Numbered from the stretch's first letter, positions 27,001 through 36,025 are shown. The stretch is 64,000 nucleotides of DNA from Mesorhizobium sp. (GCF_016793485.1 NZ_JAEULZ010000046.1:124001-188000), one strand, 5' to 3'. Translations and numbers: made by a program. Notes: generated by a model not told the origin, from the sequence alone.

Positions 27001-27945
27001 AGAAATCCGCGCCTCGATGCGCTCGAAAGGCTCCGGATCGATGTTCTTCTGCTGGGCGGCCATTGTCGCGCTGACGATGGCGCGGGAAATCTCGTCGAGG
27101 CGCTCCTCGATATGCGCGAAGACCTGGTTGGTGCGGCCGTCCTGCCTGTCGATGAAATTGTCGAGAGCGCCGGCCAGCGTGCGCACTTTCTCTTCGAGAC
27201 CGCCAAGCGGCAGCGACCCCGGCAGCTTTCCGACTGCCTGGCTGATCTGCTCCAGCCTGTCCGTAAGCGCCAGGAGGTCGTTGGAGTAGGATCCTTGCGC
27301 GTCGCCTGTGGCGATGCGGTTCTCCAGGTCGTCGAAACGGCGGTCCACCGAACGCACGGTCTCCTCGCGCGCCACTGCGCCGAGTGCTGCCTTCAGGCCC
27401 TCGATCTCGCGACGCATCATGTCCATGTTGCGGTCGTCGCCGCGCTCGCTAAGGAGCTGGACGGCGTTGGAGAGGCGCTCGACATCGCTGCCGAGTTTGC
27501 CGGCGGAGCGGCCGTCATTCAGGTTGATTCGCTGGAAATCGCTGCGCAGCGTATCGAATTCGCGGCTGAGGCTGGACGCCATCTGGTGGCGGAGCTCTTC
27601 GCGCAGGCCCTTGATCTCGCCGGCGATCTTGCCGAAGGCTTCGACGCTGTCCGAGTCCCGGCGTACCCGCTCCAGGTCGCGCGCGATTGTCTGGTAGGAG
27701 TTGTCGAAGCGATCGCCGCGTTCGGTGGCGCGCTGCTGTGCGGGGGTCCGGGGCAATTCGCGACCCCTTTCATAGCCTCGCGCCGGTGGGGCCGGCTGCG
27801 GTTCGTATCCGCTGGCTTCCTCGCGGTTCCGCTCGAGTCTGTGCTCAAGCGATTCCAGCGACCGGTTCAACTGCTCCAGCGACGCGTAGGACCGGCGCTG
27901 CCGGCCCGCATTGACTGTATCGAGGTAGGACCGCTTGCTGTTCAT
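24094..27945 (-). CDS. podJ: PodJ-like polar localisation protein (coiled coil, TM, Sel1 repeats, peptidoglycan-binding domain)
   Basis: The 1283-residue protein has the PodJ layout. The first 700 residues are charged, heptad-rich coiled coil (SYASLEQLNRSLESLEHRLE and many similar). A Lys-rich region and one transmembrane helix follow (HLLLGATALVTALAGLQLGK, about 870-890), then a Pro/Ala-rich periplasmic linker, at least four Sel1-type repeats (AEWYQKAADLGFAPAQYRVG and relatives, about 1015-1170) and a C-terminal PG_binding_1 domain (VQQILNKNGYDAGSADGVMG). In Caulobacter PodJ places polar organelles and is processed in the periplasm; rhizobial PodJ marks the growing pole. The upstream region carries CtrA-like TTAACCA and GANTC sites, consistent with cell-cycle control. 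Homology is by architecture only. Confidence 0.82.
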   Translation of the reverse strand: MNSKRSYLDTVNAGRQRRSYASLEQLNRSLESLEHRLERNREEASGYEPQPAPPARGYERGRELPRTPAQQRATERGDRFDNSYQTIARDLERVRRDSDSVEAFGKIAGEIKGLREELRHQMASSLSREFDTLRSDFQRINLNDGRSAGKLGSDVERLSNAVQLLSERGDDRNMDMMRREIEGLKAALGAVAREETVRSVDRRFDDLENRIATGDAQGSYSNDLLALTDRLEQISQAVGKLPGSLPLGGLEEKVRTLAGALDNFIDRQDGRTNQVFAHIEERLDEISRAIVSATMAAQQKNIDPEPFERIEARISALAKQIEEVTEDRPGPDFVEHLQALARRVDALATQTAMPDEAIERLARQISVIADKIDRVPAMPDANEIFTGIEQRLDVLSNLFEKRQEDAIEQGNALFRELERRLNDVAERIDGGKAGTGLDGSAIMQEIDRRFSALTQTLGGASRDGLADEAIRALETRLENISKRLDQSASQFANIDPELVRNLEAQVSGLSQHLAQPGAVLPEFVDISPRLVEIEKSISQSRESILDAARAAAETAVRSLAQTQPGSAAIGGFADELKAIEDLTRRSDERNSKTFEAIHDTLLKIVDRMGTLEREAAAIGVVSSEPETREPAAEQKIEIADAPSIDADIFADAQPESSDLASPQTVVVERTPAQAAAAAAMAALGAEHTGQPEKEKKAERRSLFAGLVGALKKKGDKAPEKKARKASKAKEPELAGSALPEMAEVPMPELGLDMPLDPKAVNRPLEPGSGAPDLNAIMKRVRDERTPVVRHSETDAGKSDFIAAARRAAQAAAAEADVKKRKSDVGSPVKALRIGDMLKSRRKHLLLGATALVTALAGLQLGKNLMGDSAEVATVNEPATAAGVATPKAASMSPAPAKATPPALPTRPAEIDQAAGDINARMAGPRQNAVDMAVSTGTTPADEADGAIPQVAADRFGGDEAAADDMPMDGVMVSAVSTVGQIPSQAANQTSAAVATEIVMIDIPADAGPLALREAAAAGNAKALFAVATHYAEGKGGKPDMVKAAEWYQKAADLGFAPAQYRVGNMYEKGIGVERDLPRSRDLYLQAAEKGNAAAMHNLAVLYAMGAAGGTDNDAAAKWFLEAAEFGVKDSQFNLGILSAKGVGMKQSLEESYKWFALVAKTGDKDAATKRDEIGKALRPEQLERARAATELWRPKALSPDANSVDIPTDWQENAQTAAAAIDLSKAVKTVQQILNKNGYDAGSADGVMGGKTRSAIAQFQKDNGLDPTGKVDETLVRTLMGRG

Positions 27946-28398
27946 TGAAACGCCCGTTTGCCTCGCTGGTTGGGAACCAGCCTTGTGATTCGTTCTGTCG
28001 GGCCTGCCGGGCAGACTTGCTTCCAGCCGTTGAAGACATTGGGTCTTCGCTGTGGGAGACCGGAAAACAAGTTACTGAAATTGGCACGGAGAACCGACAG
28101 GCTCACAATTCCCCAAACGTGGTAAACAAGGCGTTAACCACGTTTACGAATTGGCAAACTTCGTAAAAAAATCCGTATCGCCTGCGGAATTCCGCCTTTT
28201 GGACTGGATCAAACTGCCGCATGGGAACGGTTAAGTCGTCGGGTTGCATCCAAGGGACATCGGGATTATACGCCTGCCCTTAACGTAAGCAGGGTGCTTT
28301 GGCGCCAGCTTGCGATGCATTTGTCGAAACCAAGATCGGAAGCCGACCCCCCGCCGCTCCGGTCAGGCGCTCTCCCAGCGCCGCAAAAGGGAAGTTCA
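27946..28398. other. Divergent promoter region between podJ-like and merR-like genes
   Basis: No gene is seen in about 450 bp. It is AT-richer than its flanks and holds a near-perfect dyad at 28115-28145, a TTAACCA CtrA-like half-site inside that dyad (28134-28140), further TTAAG/TTAAC words near 28230 and 28279, and a GATTC (GANTC) site near 27985. These fit cell-cycle control of podJ. Confidence 0.6.
28115..28145. promoter_or_regulatory. 31-bp dyad upstream of podJ-like gene
   Basis: AAACGTGGTAAAC and GTTAACCACGTTT form 13-bp arms with one central mismatch, spaced by AAGGC. It lies 170 bp upstream of the podJ-like start and includes a CtrA-like TTAACCA word. Likely a regulator-binding site. 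Confidence 0.55.
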
Positions 28399-28863
28399 AT
28401 GATGATGACTTTTAATCAGGCCGGCGCCGCCGCGCCGGTGAATGACGATGTTCTTTCAGACGGACAGGAAGACTACACCCGCATCGGCGACATGGCGAAG
28501 ATGTTCAGCGTGACGCTGCGGACGCTGCGCTTTTACGAGGACAAGGGCCTGCTGAGCCCCAAGCGCGACGGCTCGACGCGTCTCTACACCCGCCGGGACA
28601 AGGCCCGGCTCAAGCTGATCCTGCTCGGCCGCAAGGTGGGCTTCTCGTTGCGTGACGTGAAGCAGATGATGGATCTCTACGATCCGAACGGCACCAACAT
28701 CAAGCAGTTGCGCCTCACCATGGACAAGTCCGAGCGCCAGCTCGCGCGCCTGCAGAAGCAGCGCGTCGCGATCGACGAGGCGATGTCGGAGCTTTCCGCC
28801 TTGATGACATCGGTGCGCAACCAGCTTGCCGAGCGCGCCGCGCCGACGGCGGTTGCAAGCTGA
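28399..28863 (+). CDS. MerR family transcriptional regulator
   Basis: From ATG 28399 (after AAAGGGA) the protein is 154 residues, normal for MerR. The DNA-binding region reads YTRIGDMAKMFSVTLRTLRF (about 25-44), then YEDKGLLSPKRDG and TRLYTRRDKARLKLIL. A dimerisation coiled coil follows (LTMDKSERQLARLQKQRVAI). It lacks the cysteine cluster of metal-sensing members, so an organic effector such as an acyl-CoA is likely. A perfect dyad lies in front of the beta-oxidation operon 134 bp downstream, and a terminator separates the two, so it probably controls that operon in the manner of LiuR-type MerR proteins (inference). Confidence 0.88.
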   Translation: MMMTFNQAGAAAPVNDDVLSDGQEDYTRIGDMAKMFSVTLRTLRFYEDKGLLSPKRDGSTRLYTRRDKARLKLILLGRKVGFSLRDVKQMMDLYDPNGTNIKQLRLTMDKSERQLARLQKQRVAIDEAMSELSALMTSVRNQLAERAAPTAVAS

Positions 28864-28911
28864 AGTTTTTCGCGGACCCCGTTCGTCTGCTTGAATTCGG
28901 ATTGAGAAAAG

Positions 28912-28940
28912 GGCTGGCGGCGAAAGCTGCCGGCCTTTTT
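28912..28940 (+). terminator. Rho-independent terminator after merR-like gene
   Basis: GGCTGGCGGC and GCTGCCGGCC pair over 10 bp (two G-U) around a GAAA tetraloop, followed by TTTTT. It ends the regulator transcript 49 bp after its stop. Confidence 0.88.
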
Positions 28941-28996
28941 CGTTTGGGCTTTCTCGTGCGGAAAGAGCAAAAACACCCGCAAAACGAAGGCGGCTT

Positions 28997-29026
28997 AATA
29001 TTGACGTTTGCGTAAACGTCAATATT
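28997..29026 (+). promoter_or_regulatory. Perfect 13-bp-arm operator and overlapping promoter of beta-oxidation operon
   Basis: AATATTGACGTTT and AAACGTCAATATT are exact complements spaced by GCGT. A TTGACG -35-like box lies in the left arm and a TATTTT -10-like box at the right edge, about 16 bp apart. A dyad placed between promoter boxes is the standard MerR-family operator layout, and the merR-like gene is adjacent. Binding is inferred. Confidence 0.75.
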
Positions 29027-29108
29027 TTAAGGTCACGTTCCCGATTTCGGCAGGATTAGGGTGTCGAAAGACGCCCAGCCGCCGCGAAAGATCGTCCCGG
29101 AGGAAGAC

Positions 29109-30905
29109 ATGCCGCCCTATTCGGCGCCCGTGCGTGACACGCTTTTCGTTCTGAACGAGGTTCTCGGCTACGAGCGCTATTCGAATCTCCCCGGCTTCGC
29201 CGATGCTTCGCCGGACATCCTGGACGCCATTCTGGGTGAGAGCGCGAAACTCACTGAAAACGTGATCCTGCCGACCAACCGCGCCGGCGATCTCGAAGGC
29301 TGCACGCGTCACGAAGACGGCTCGGTGACGACGCCGACCGGTTTCCGCGAGGCTTTCGACGAATACAGGCAAGGCGGCTGGCTCGGGCTGGCGGCACCGA
29401 CCGAGTTTGGCGGGCAGGGTCTTCCCTACGCTATCCACACTGCGGTCTCGGAGTACATGATCTCAGGCAACATGGCGCTGCTGATGTATGCCGGCCTGAC
29501 GCAGGGCGCGATCGCCGCGATCGTCACGCACGGCTCCGACGAGCAGAAATCCACATGGCTGCCGAAGATGGTCGACGGCACGTGGACCGGCACCATGAAC
29601 CTGACCGAACCGCATGCGGGCACCGACCTCGGCCTGCTGCGCACCAAGGCCGTGCCGGCCGGGGACGGCAGCTACAGGATTTCCGGCCAGAAGATATTCA
29701 TCTCGGCCGGCGAACACGACATGGCCGACAACATCGTCCACCTCGTGCTGGCGCGCATCGAAGGCGCGCCGGAGGGGACGAAAGGCATCTCGCTCTTCAT
29801 CGTGCCGAAATTCCTGCTCGATGCCTCGGGCAATCCGGGCGAGCGCAACGGCGTCTCCTGCGGTTCGCTTGAGGAGAAAATGGGCATCCACGGCAACGCC
29901 ACCTGCGTCATGAACTATGACGGGGCGACGGGCTGGCTGCTCGGCGAGGCGAATGGCGGCCTGAAGGCCATGTTCACGATGATGAACGAGGCGCGCCTCG
30001 GCGTCGGCCTGCAGGGTCTGGCGATGGGCGAAGCAGCCTATCAGGGTGCCGTTGCCTATGCCAAGGATCGGCTGCAGGGCCGTTCCCTGTCTGGCGCGAA
30101 GGAGCCCGAGAAAAAGGCGGACCCGATCATCGTCCACCCGGATATCAGGCGCATCCTGATGACCATGAAGTCGGTCAACGAAGCCGGCCGCGCGCTGGCG
30201 TTGTGGACCGCTCTCAAGTCCGACATCGCGCATCGCTCGCCTGATGAAAAAGACAGGCAGGCCGCCGACGACCTGCTCGGCCTGATGACGCCGGTGGTCA
30301 AGGGCGTGCTGACCGACAAGGGTTTCGAACACGCGGTGATGGCGCAGCAGGTCTTCGGCGGGCACGGCTATATCGAAGAGAACGGCATGAGCCAGTATGT
30401 GCGCGACGCGCGCATCGCCATGATCTACGAGGGCGCGAACGGCATCCAGGCGCTCGACCTCGTCGGCCGCAAGCTGCCGATGCATGGTGGCCGCGCGGTT
30501 CAGGCCTTCTTCAAGGAAGTCGGCGATTTCTGCGAGGCAAACCGTTCCGACGATACGATGGCCCCGTTCACCAAGGCGCTGAAGAAAGGGCTGAACGACC
30601 TGCAGGCCGCCACCATGTGGCTCGTGCAGAACGCCATGGCCAAGCCTGACAATGCTGGCGCGGCCTCGACCGACTATCTCAATCTCTTCGGGCTGGTCTC
30701 GCTCGGCTACATGTGGGGCCAGATGGTGAAAGCGGCGCAGGAAAAGCTGGCCTCCGGTGCCGGCGACGCCGCGTCCTTCTACGAGACCAAGATCGTCACC
30801 GGCCGCTACTTCATGGAGCGCGTCATGCCGGAGACCGCTGCGCATCTCGCCCGCATATCGACCGGCGCCGACACCATGATGGCGCTGCCTGCGGAGGCGT
30901 TTTGA
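29109..30905 (+). CDS. Acyl-CoA dehydrogenase, DmdC-like large type
   Basis: The start is ATG 29109 because a strong GGAGGA lies 6 nt upstream and the resulting N-terminus (PPYSAPVRDTLFVLNEVLGY) matches this subfamily; an earlier in-frame GTG at 29061 has a poorer site. The 598-residue protein has the acyl-CoA dehydrogenase fold: GTMNLTEPHAGTDLGLLRTK (FAD contact), FGGHGYIEENGMSQYVRDAR and IYEGANGIQALDL, with the catalytic Glu in YEGAN, plus the extra C-terminal helical domain. Relatives include 3-methylmercaptopropionyl-CoA dehydrogenase DmdC. It performs alpha,beta-oxidation of an acyl-CoA; the chain is unknown. First gene of the operon behind the MerR-type dyad. Confidence 0.88.
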   Translation: MPPYSAPVRDTLFVLNEVLGYERYSNLPGFADASPDILDAILGESAKLTENVILPTNRAGDLEGCTRHEDGSVTTPTGFREAFDEYRQGGWLGLAAPTEFGGQGLPYAIHTAVSEYMISGNMALLMYAGLTQGAIAAIVTHGSDEQKSTWLPKMVDGTWTGTMNLTEPHAGTDLGLLRTKAVPAGDGSYRISGQKIFISAGEHDMADNIVHLVLARIEGAPEGTKGISLFIVPKFLLDASGNPGERNGVSCGSLEEKMGIHGNATCVMNYDGATGWLLGEANGGLKAMFTMMNEARLGVGLQGLAMGEAAYQGAVAYAKDRLQGRSLSGAKEPEKKADPIIVHPDIRRILMTMKSVNEAGRALALWTALKSDIAHRSPDEKDRQAADDLLGLMTPVVKGVLTDKGFEHAVMAQQVFGGHGYIEENGMSQYVRDARIAMIYEGANGIQALDLVGRKLPMHGGRAVQAFFKEVGDFCEANRSDDTMAPFTKALKKGLNDLQAATMWLVQNAMAKPDNAGAASTDYLNLFGLVSLGYMWGQMVKAAQEKLASGAGDAASFYETKIVTGRYFMERVMPETAAHLARISTGADTMMALPAEAF

Positions 30906-30948
30906 TGCGCGCGATCTTTCCCTCGCCCGGGGAGGGGAAGGCGGAGCC

Positions 30949-32118
30949 ATGACCGCTCCCGCATCCATCCTAAACCTCCCTTCGCCCGCATGGCGCGGCG
31001 AGGATGTCGGCATGCTCTACGATATGGCGACCCGTTTCCTGTCGGACGAAGTGCTGCCGCGTTACGGCGAGTTCGAGGACAACGGCGTGGTCGACCGCGC
31101 ATGCTGGGAAAAGGCCGGCGCGGCCGGCCTGCTCTGCGCGTCCATGCCGGAGGAGTATGGCGGCGCGGGCGGCTGCTACGCCCATGAAGCGGCGATCATC
31201 GAGGCGATCGGCCATGTCGGCGTCGACGGCTTCGGCATCGCGCTCCACAACGCCATCGTCGCCCCCTACATCCTCCACTACGGCTCCGAGGAGCAGAAGA
31301 AGAAATGGCTGCCGAAGCTCGCGACCGGCGAACTGATCGGCGCCATCGCCATGACCGAGCCGGGCGCTGGCTCGGACCTGCAGGGTGTGCGCACGCGCGC
31401 CGAGAAGGATGGCAATCACTATCGCATCAATGGCTCCAAGACCTTCATCACCAACGGCCAGCTTGCCAACCTCGTCATCGTCGTCACCAAGACCGATCCC
31501 GACAAGGGCGCGAAGGGCACATCTTTGTTTGTGGTCGAGACCGACGAGGTCGAGGGCTTCGAGCGCGGCCGCAATCTCGAAAAGATCGGCATGAAGGCCA
31601 ACGACACTTCGGAGCTGTTCTTCAACGATGTCCGCGTGCCGGCTTCCGCGCTTCTGGGATCCGAGGAAGGGCAGGGGTTTGTCCAGCTCATGCAGCAGCT
31701 TCCGCAGGAGCGGCTGCTGATCGGCACGCAGTCCATCGCCATGATCGAGCGCGCGCTCGCCGCAACGATCGACTACGTCAAGGATCGCAAGGCGTTTGGC
31801 CAGAAACTCATCGAGTTCCAGAACACGCAGTTCAAGCTTGCCGAGTTGAAGACCGAGGCGACGATCGGCCGTGTCTTCCACGACGATTGCGTCGCGCGCC
31901 ATGTCGCCGGCGGCCTCGATCCCGCAACCGCCTCGATGGCGAAATACTGGCTTTCGGAGTTGCAGGGCAAGGTCGTCGACGAATGCCTGCAACTCTTCGG
32001 CGGCTATGGCTATATGACTGAGTATCCCATCGCGCGCATGTTTCGCGACGCGCGCGTACAGCGCATCTATGGCGGCACCAACGAGATCATGAAGCTGCTG
32101 ATCGCGAGGAGCTTGTAG
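30949..32118 (+). CDS. Acyl-CoA dehydrogenase (LCAD/isovaleryl-CoA dehydrogenase-like)
   Basis: This 389-residue flavoprotein has IGAIAMTEPGAGSDLQGVRT, FITNGQLANLVIVV, and the C-terminal QLFGGYGYMTEYPIARMFRD and IYGGTNEIMK. The Glu at the MCAD position is Gly (YGGT). The candidate base is instead the Glu in LPQERLLIG, the position used by isovaleryl-CoA and long-chain dehydrogenases. It starts at ATG 30949, 43 bp after the previous gene, behind GGCGGAG. It is the second dehydrogenase of the operon, suggesting that the pathway handles two different acyl-CoA lengths or branching types. Confidence 0.9.
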   Translation: MTAPASILNLPSPAWRGEDVGMLYDMATRFLSDEVLPRYGEFEDNGVVDRACWEKAGAAGLLCASMPEEYGGAGGCYAHEAAIIEAIGHVGVDGFGIALHNAIVAPYILHYGSEEQKKKWLPKLATGELIGAIAMTEPGAGSDLQGVRTRAEKDGNHYRINGSKTFITNGQLANLVIVVTKTDPDKGAKGTSLFVVETDEVEGFERGRNLEKIGMKANDTSELFFNDVRVPASALLGSEEGQGFVQLMQQLPQERLLIGTQSIAMIERALAATIDYVKDRKAFGQKLIEFQNTQFKLAELKTEATIGRVFHDDCVARHVAGGLDPATASMAKYWLSELQGKVVDECLQLFGGYGYMTEYPIARMFRDARVQRIYGGTNEIMKLLIARSL

Positions 32119-32140
32119 GCTGATGAAGGTGCTCCTTCGT

Positions 32141-32296
32141 GCCCCCCTCTGTCCTGCCGGACATCTCCCCCACCAGGGGGGAGATTGGCAGCTTCGGCGG
32201 CGTCGCTCATCCTGCAACGTTCGAGATTGGCGAAAGTCGCCGCGATGGCTGATCTCCCCCCTTGTGGGGGAGATGGCCGGCAGGCCAGAGGGGGGC
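32141..32296. repeat. GC-rich palindromic intergenic repeat, copy B
   Basis: It has the same inverted ends as copy A (GCCCCCCTCTG ... CAGAGGGGGGC) and the same inner segments (GTCCTGCCGGACATCTCCCC, GGGGGAGATGGCCGGCAGGC). It lies between the acyl-CoA dehydrogenase and thiolase genes, so it is transcribed within the operon and could fold into a long RNA hairpin. Confidence 0.85.
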
Positions 32297-32359
32297 GCCA
32301 TAGGGCGTATCCCGTTCGGGTCCGCGGCGAGCAGCGCCTGGAGATAGAGGAGAAAGAAG

Positions 32360-33568
32360 ATGGCCGACGCTTTTGTCTATGACGCGGTGCGCACGCCGCG
32401 CGGTCGCGGCAAGAAGGACGGATCGCTGCACGAGGTTCCTGCGGTACGTCTTGGCGCCAAGGTGCTGGAGGCGCTGCGTGACCGAAACGGCCTCGACACC
32501 TCCACGGTGGATGACATCATCTTCGGCTGCGTCGATCCGGTTGGCGAGGCGGGCGCTGTGATCCCGCGCTCGGCCGCCTTCGAGGCGGGCTACGACGACA
32601 AGGCGCCGGGCATGCAGATCTCGCGCTTCTGCGCGTCGGGCCTCGACGCCATCAATTTCGGCGCGGCCAAGATCGTGCAGGGCTCCGACGACATCGTCAT
32701 CGCCGGCGGCGTGGAATCCATGAGCCGCGTCGGCATGGGCATGTCGGGCGGCGCCTGGTACATGGATCCGTCGGTCGGCCTGCCGGGATGGTTCGTGCCG
32801 CAGGGCATTTCGGCCGATCTCATCGCCACCAAATACGGCTTCAGCCGCGATGACGTGGACGCCTATGCGGTGGAGAGCCAGAAGCGCGCGGGCCATGCCT
32901 GGGAGAAGGGATACTTCAAGAACTCGGTCATCCCGGTTCTGGACCAGAACGGCCTGACCATCCTCGATCATGACGAGCATATGCGGCCGACCACCGACAT
33001 GCAGGCGCTGGCCGCGCTCAACCCGTCCTTCGTGATGCCGGGCGAGATGGGCGGCTTCGATGCGGTCGCCGTGCAGAAGCATCCCGAGATCGAGGAAGTA
33101 AACCACGTCCACCATGCCGGCAATTCGTCCGGCATCGTCGATGGCGCGGCCGGCGTGCTGCTCGGCTCCAAGAAGGCCGGCAAGATGCTCGGCGCAAAGC
33201 CGCGCGCGCGCATACGCGCCTTCGCCAATATCGGCTCGGAGCCGGTGCTGATGCTGACCGGGCCGGTCGACGTGACGGAAAAGCTGCTCAAGCGCGCGAA
33301 GATGAAGCTGTCGGACATCGACCTGTTCGAGCTGAATGAGGCCTTCGCCTCGGTCGTGTTGCGCTACATGCAGGCCTTCGACATTCCGCATGACAGGATC
33401 AACGTCAACGGTGGCGCGATCGCCATGGGCCATCCGCTCGGCGCGACCGGCGCGATGATCTTCGGCACGGTGCTGGACGAACTGGAGCGGCGCGACCTGA
33501 ATACGGCTTTGGTGACGCTCTGCATCGGCGCGGGTATGGGCACCGCGACCATCATCGAGCGCGTGTGA
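32360..33568 (+). CDS. Acetyl-CoA C-acyltransferase (thiolase)
   Basis: The 402-residue protein carries all thiolase catalytic motifs: [15 protein letters not shown] with the acyl-accepting Cys (about 90), [18 protein letters not shown] with the His (about 355), and [11 protein letters not shown] with the second Cys (about 388). It cleaves 3-ketoacyl-CoA to acetyl-CoA and a shortened acyl-CoA. Start ATG 32360 has GAGGAGAAAG upstream. It lies 16 bp before the multifunctional beta-oxidation gene, giving the thiolase/hydratase-dehydrogenase pair of a FadAB-like unit. Confidence 0.92.
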   Translation: MADAFVYDAVRTPRGRGKKDGSLHEVPAVRLGAKVLEALRDRNGLDTSTVDDIIFGCVDPVGEAGAVIPRSAAFEAGYDDKAPGMQISRFCASGLDAINFGAAKIVQGSDDIVIAGGVESMSRVGMGMSGGAWYMDPSVGLPGWFVPQGISADLIATKYGFSRDDVDAYAVESQKRAGHAWEKGYFKNSVIPVLDQNGLTILDHDEHMRPTTDMQALAALNPSFVMPGEMGGFDAVAVQKHPEIEEVNHVHHAGNSSGIVDGAAGVLLGSKKAGKMLGAKPRARIRAFANIGSEPVLMLTGPVDVTEKLLKRAKMKLSDIDLFELNEAFASVVLRYMQAFDIPHDRINVNGGAIAMGHPLGATGAMIFGTVLDELERRDLNTALVTLCIGAGMGTATIIERV

Positions 33569-33584
33569 CGGCGGAGGAAACGAG

Positions 33585-35801
33585 ATGACCTACACCAACT
33601 TCACCGTCGAAACTGACGCCGACGGCATCGCGCTCGTCACCTGGGACATGCCCGACCGTTCGATGAACGTCTTCACCGAGGAGGTGATGAACGAGATCGA
33701 CGCCATCATCGACGCGATCGTTGCCGATGCCGGCATCAAGGGCGCGGTCTTCACATCCGGCAAGGAGACGTTCTCCGGCGGCGCGGACCTCGGCATGCTG
33801 CAGAAGATGCTGGGCATCTTCCATGCCGAAAGGGCGAAGGACCCGCAGAAGGCGACCAAGCTTCTGTTCGACGGCGCGGGGCGCATGAGCTGGCTGTGGC
33901 GCAAGCTGGAAACCTCGGGAAAGCCGTGGGTGTCCGCCATCAACGGCACCTGCATGGGCGGTGCGTTTGAATTGTCGCTGGCCTGCCACGGCCGCGTCGC
34001 CGCGGACGCCGATCATGTGAAGATGGCGCTGCCGGAGGTGAAGGTCGGCATTTTCCCCGGCGCTGGCGGAACCCAGCGCGTGCCGCGCCTCGCCGACCAG
34101 CAGCAGGCCTTGCAGATGCTGACCTCCGGCCAGAACCTGACGCCGAAGAAGGCGAAGGCCATGGGCCTGATCCACGAGATCGCCGAGCCCTCGAAGCTTG
34201 TCGAAACTGCAAAGGCGATGATCAGGAACGGCCTCAAGCCGGTCCAGCCCTGGGACGAGAAGGGTTTCAAGCTGCCGGGCGGGCCGATCTATTCGGCTGC
34301 CGGCGCGAACCTCTGGCCGCCGGCCATCGCCATCCTGCGCCGCGAGACCTGGGACAACTATCCCGCCGCCGCGGCGATCCTGAAATGCGTCTATGAAGGC
34401 CTGCTGGTGCCCTTCGACACGGCGCTCCGCATCGAGCAGCGCTATTTCACCGAGATCATGCAGAGCGGGCAAGCGGCGGCGATGATCCGCTCGCTCTTCG
34501 TCTCGTTGCAGGAACTCAACAAGGGCGCGCGCCGTCCGGCCGATGTGCCCGAGACGAAGTTCAGGAAGATCGGCGTCATCGGCGCCGGCTTCATGGGCGC
34601 GGGCATCGCCTATGTCACGGCCAAGGCAGGAATCCCGGTCGTGCTCATCGATCGCGACATCGAGGCGGCCGAGAAGGGGAAGGCGCATTCCGACGGGCTG
34701 ATCTCCGACGCCGTGAAGAAGGGCCGCGCAAAGCCCGAGGAAAAGGAAAAGCTGCTGGCGCTGATCACGCCGTCGGCCGACTACGCGGACCTCGACGGCG
34801 CGGACCTCGTCATCGAGGCGGTGTTCGAGGATTCGGAGGTCAAGAAGGCGACTACCGAGAAGGCCGAGGCCGCGCTGAAATCGTCGGCTATCTTCGCGTC
34901 CAATACGTCAACCATTCCGATCACCGCGCTGGCGAAGAATTCGGTGCGGCCTAAGAATTTCGTCGGCATCCACTTCTTCTCGCCGGTCGATCGCATGATG
35001 CTGGTCGAGGTGATCCTCGGCAAGAAGACCGGCGACGCGGCTTTGGCGGTTGCGATCGACTATGTTCGCGCCATCAAGAAGACGCCGGTCGTCGTCAACG
35101 ACACGCGCGGCTTCTACGTCAACCGCTGCGTGCTGCGCTACATGTCGGAAGCCTACAAGATGCTGATCGAGGGCGTGCCTGCGCCGATGATCGAGAACGC
35201 CGCGCGCGCAGCCGGCATGCCGGTCGGCCCGTTGGCGCTGGCCGACGAGATCGCGGTCGATCTCGCGCAGAAGATCATGAAGCAGACGATCCGCGACCTC
35301 GGCGAGAAGGCTGTCGACCCGGAACAGGTGAAGCTGATCGACACGCTGGTCGACAAGCATGGCCGCCTTGGCCGCAAGAACGGCAAGGGCTTCTACGACT
35401 ACCCGCCGAAGCCAGCGAAGAAGAAGCTCTGGCCGGGCCTGAAGGATCTTTATCCGCAGAAGAAGCCGGAAGACGTCGATTACGAGGAACTCCAGAAGCG
35501 CTTCCTCTACACCATCGCGCTGGAGGCTGCGCGCGTGATGGAGGAGGGCATTGTCACCGACCCGCGCGAGGCCGACGTCGGTTCGATCCTCGCCTTCGGC
35601 TTCGCGCCCTACACCGGCGGCGTCCTGTCCTACATCGACGGCATCGGCGCACAGGAGTTCGTGGCCGGAGCGAAGGTGCTGCAGAAGAAGTACGGCGTCG
35701 AGTTCAAGTCGCCGAAGCTGCTGCTCGACATGGCGGCGAAGGGCGAGACGTTCTATCGGCGTTTTGACCCTTACGCGGGCAGGGCTAAGGAGGCGGCGTA
35801 G
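33585..35801 (+). CDS. Fatty acid oxidation multifunctional protein (enoyl-CoA hydratase / 3-hydroxyacyl-CoA dehydrogenase)
   Basis: This 738-residue protein is a fusion. Residues 1-300 form a crotonase domain ([11 protein letters not shown] oxyanion loop; [18 protein letters not shown] with the first catalytic Glu; [17 protein letters not shown] with the second). Residues 325-720 form the NAD-dependent 3-hydroxyacyl-CoA dehydrogenase ([20 protein letters not shown] Rossmann motif; [13 protein letters not shown]; two C-terminal helical domains). It matches the FadB/FadJ alpha-subunit layout and pairs with the upstream thiolase for the last three steps of beta-oxidation. All catalytic residues checked are present. 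Confidence 0.93.
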   Translation: MTYTNFTVETDADGIALVTWDMPDRSMNVFTEEVMNEIDAIIDAIVADAGIKGAVFTSGKETFSGGADLGMLQKMLGIFHAERAKDPQKATKLLFDGAGRMSWLWRKLETSGKPWVSAINGTCMGGAFELSLACHGRVAADADHVKMALPEVKVGIFPGAGGTQRVPRLADQQQALQMLTSGQNLTPKKAKAMGLIHEIAEPSKLVETAKAMIRNGLKPVQPWDEKGFKLPGGPIYSAAGANLWPPAIAILRRETWDNYPAAAAILKCVYEGLLVPFDTALRIEQRYFTEIMQSGQAAAMIRSLFVSLQELNKGARRPADVPETKFRKIGVIGAGFMGAGIAYVTAKAGIPVVLIDRDIEAAEKGKAHSDGLISDAVKKGRAKPEEKEKLLALITPSADYADLDGADLVIEAVFEDSEVKKATTEKAEAALKSSAIFASNTSTIPITALAKNSVRPKNFVGIHFFSPVDRMMLVEVILGKKTGDAALAVAIDYVRAIKKTPVVVNDTRGFYVNRCVLRYMSEAYKMLIEGVPAPMIENAARAAGMPVGPLALADEIAVDLAQKIMKQTIRDLGEKAVDPEQVKLIDTLVDKHGRLGRKNGKGFYDYPPKPAKKKLWPGLKDLYPQKKPEDVDYEELQKRFLYTIALEAARVMEEGIVTDPREADVGSILAFGFAPYTGGVLSYIDGIGAQEFVAGAKVLQKKYGVEFKSPKLLLDMAAKGETFYRRFDPYAGRAKEAA

Positions 35802-35806
35802 CCCCG

Positions 35807-36025
35807 ATGTCACGCGCGGCCGTCATTCGTCTTGCCGGGTTCGTTCTCCCGGCGTGCGTGGCGGTCGCGGTTCTGTTCGCCACCGGAAGCTGGTTCTGGT
35901 TCGTCCTCTGCCTCGTGGCAACGCTTCTGATCGGCATTCCAGTGGAGCGGCTATACCGGCGTCAGGCGTCACACCAGGAGCAGACGGCGGATCTCGAAGA
36001 CAGGGTACGCAACCCGCCAGCCTGA
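35807..36025 (+). CDS. Small two-helix membrane protein, unknown function
   Basis: The 72-residue protein has two hydrophobic segments (RLAGFVLPACVAVAVLFA and WFWFVLCLVATLLIGIPV) and a charged C-terminal tail. It starts 5 bp after the stop of the beta-oxidation gene and precedes the thioesterase by 32 bp, so it is carried in the same operon. I recognise no family; it is probably an inner-membrane protein. Confidence 0.65.
   Translation: MSRAAVIRLAGFVLPACVAVAVLFATGSWFWFVLCLVATLLIGIPVERLYRRQASHQEQTADLEDRVRNPPA

Noticed and set aside
26410-27948. Long open frame opposite the podJ-like gene (about 510 codons)
   Set aside because: It is the antisense of a coiled-coil gene with strong GC third-position bias, which leaves the reverse strand free of stops. 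It has no ribosome site and no family motif.
29061-29108. GTG start for the first acyl-CoA dehydrogenase
   Set aside because: The ATG 48 nt downstream has a much stronger ribosome site and gives the family N-terminus.
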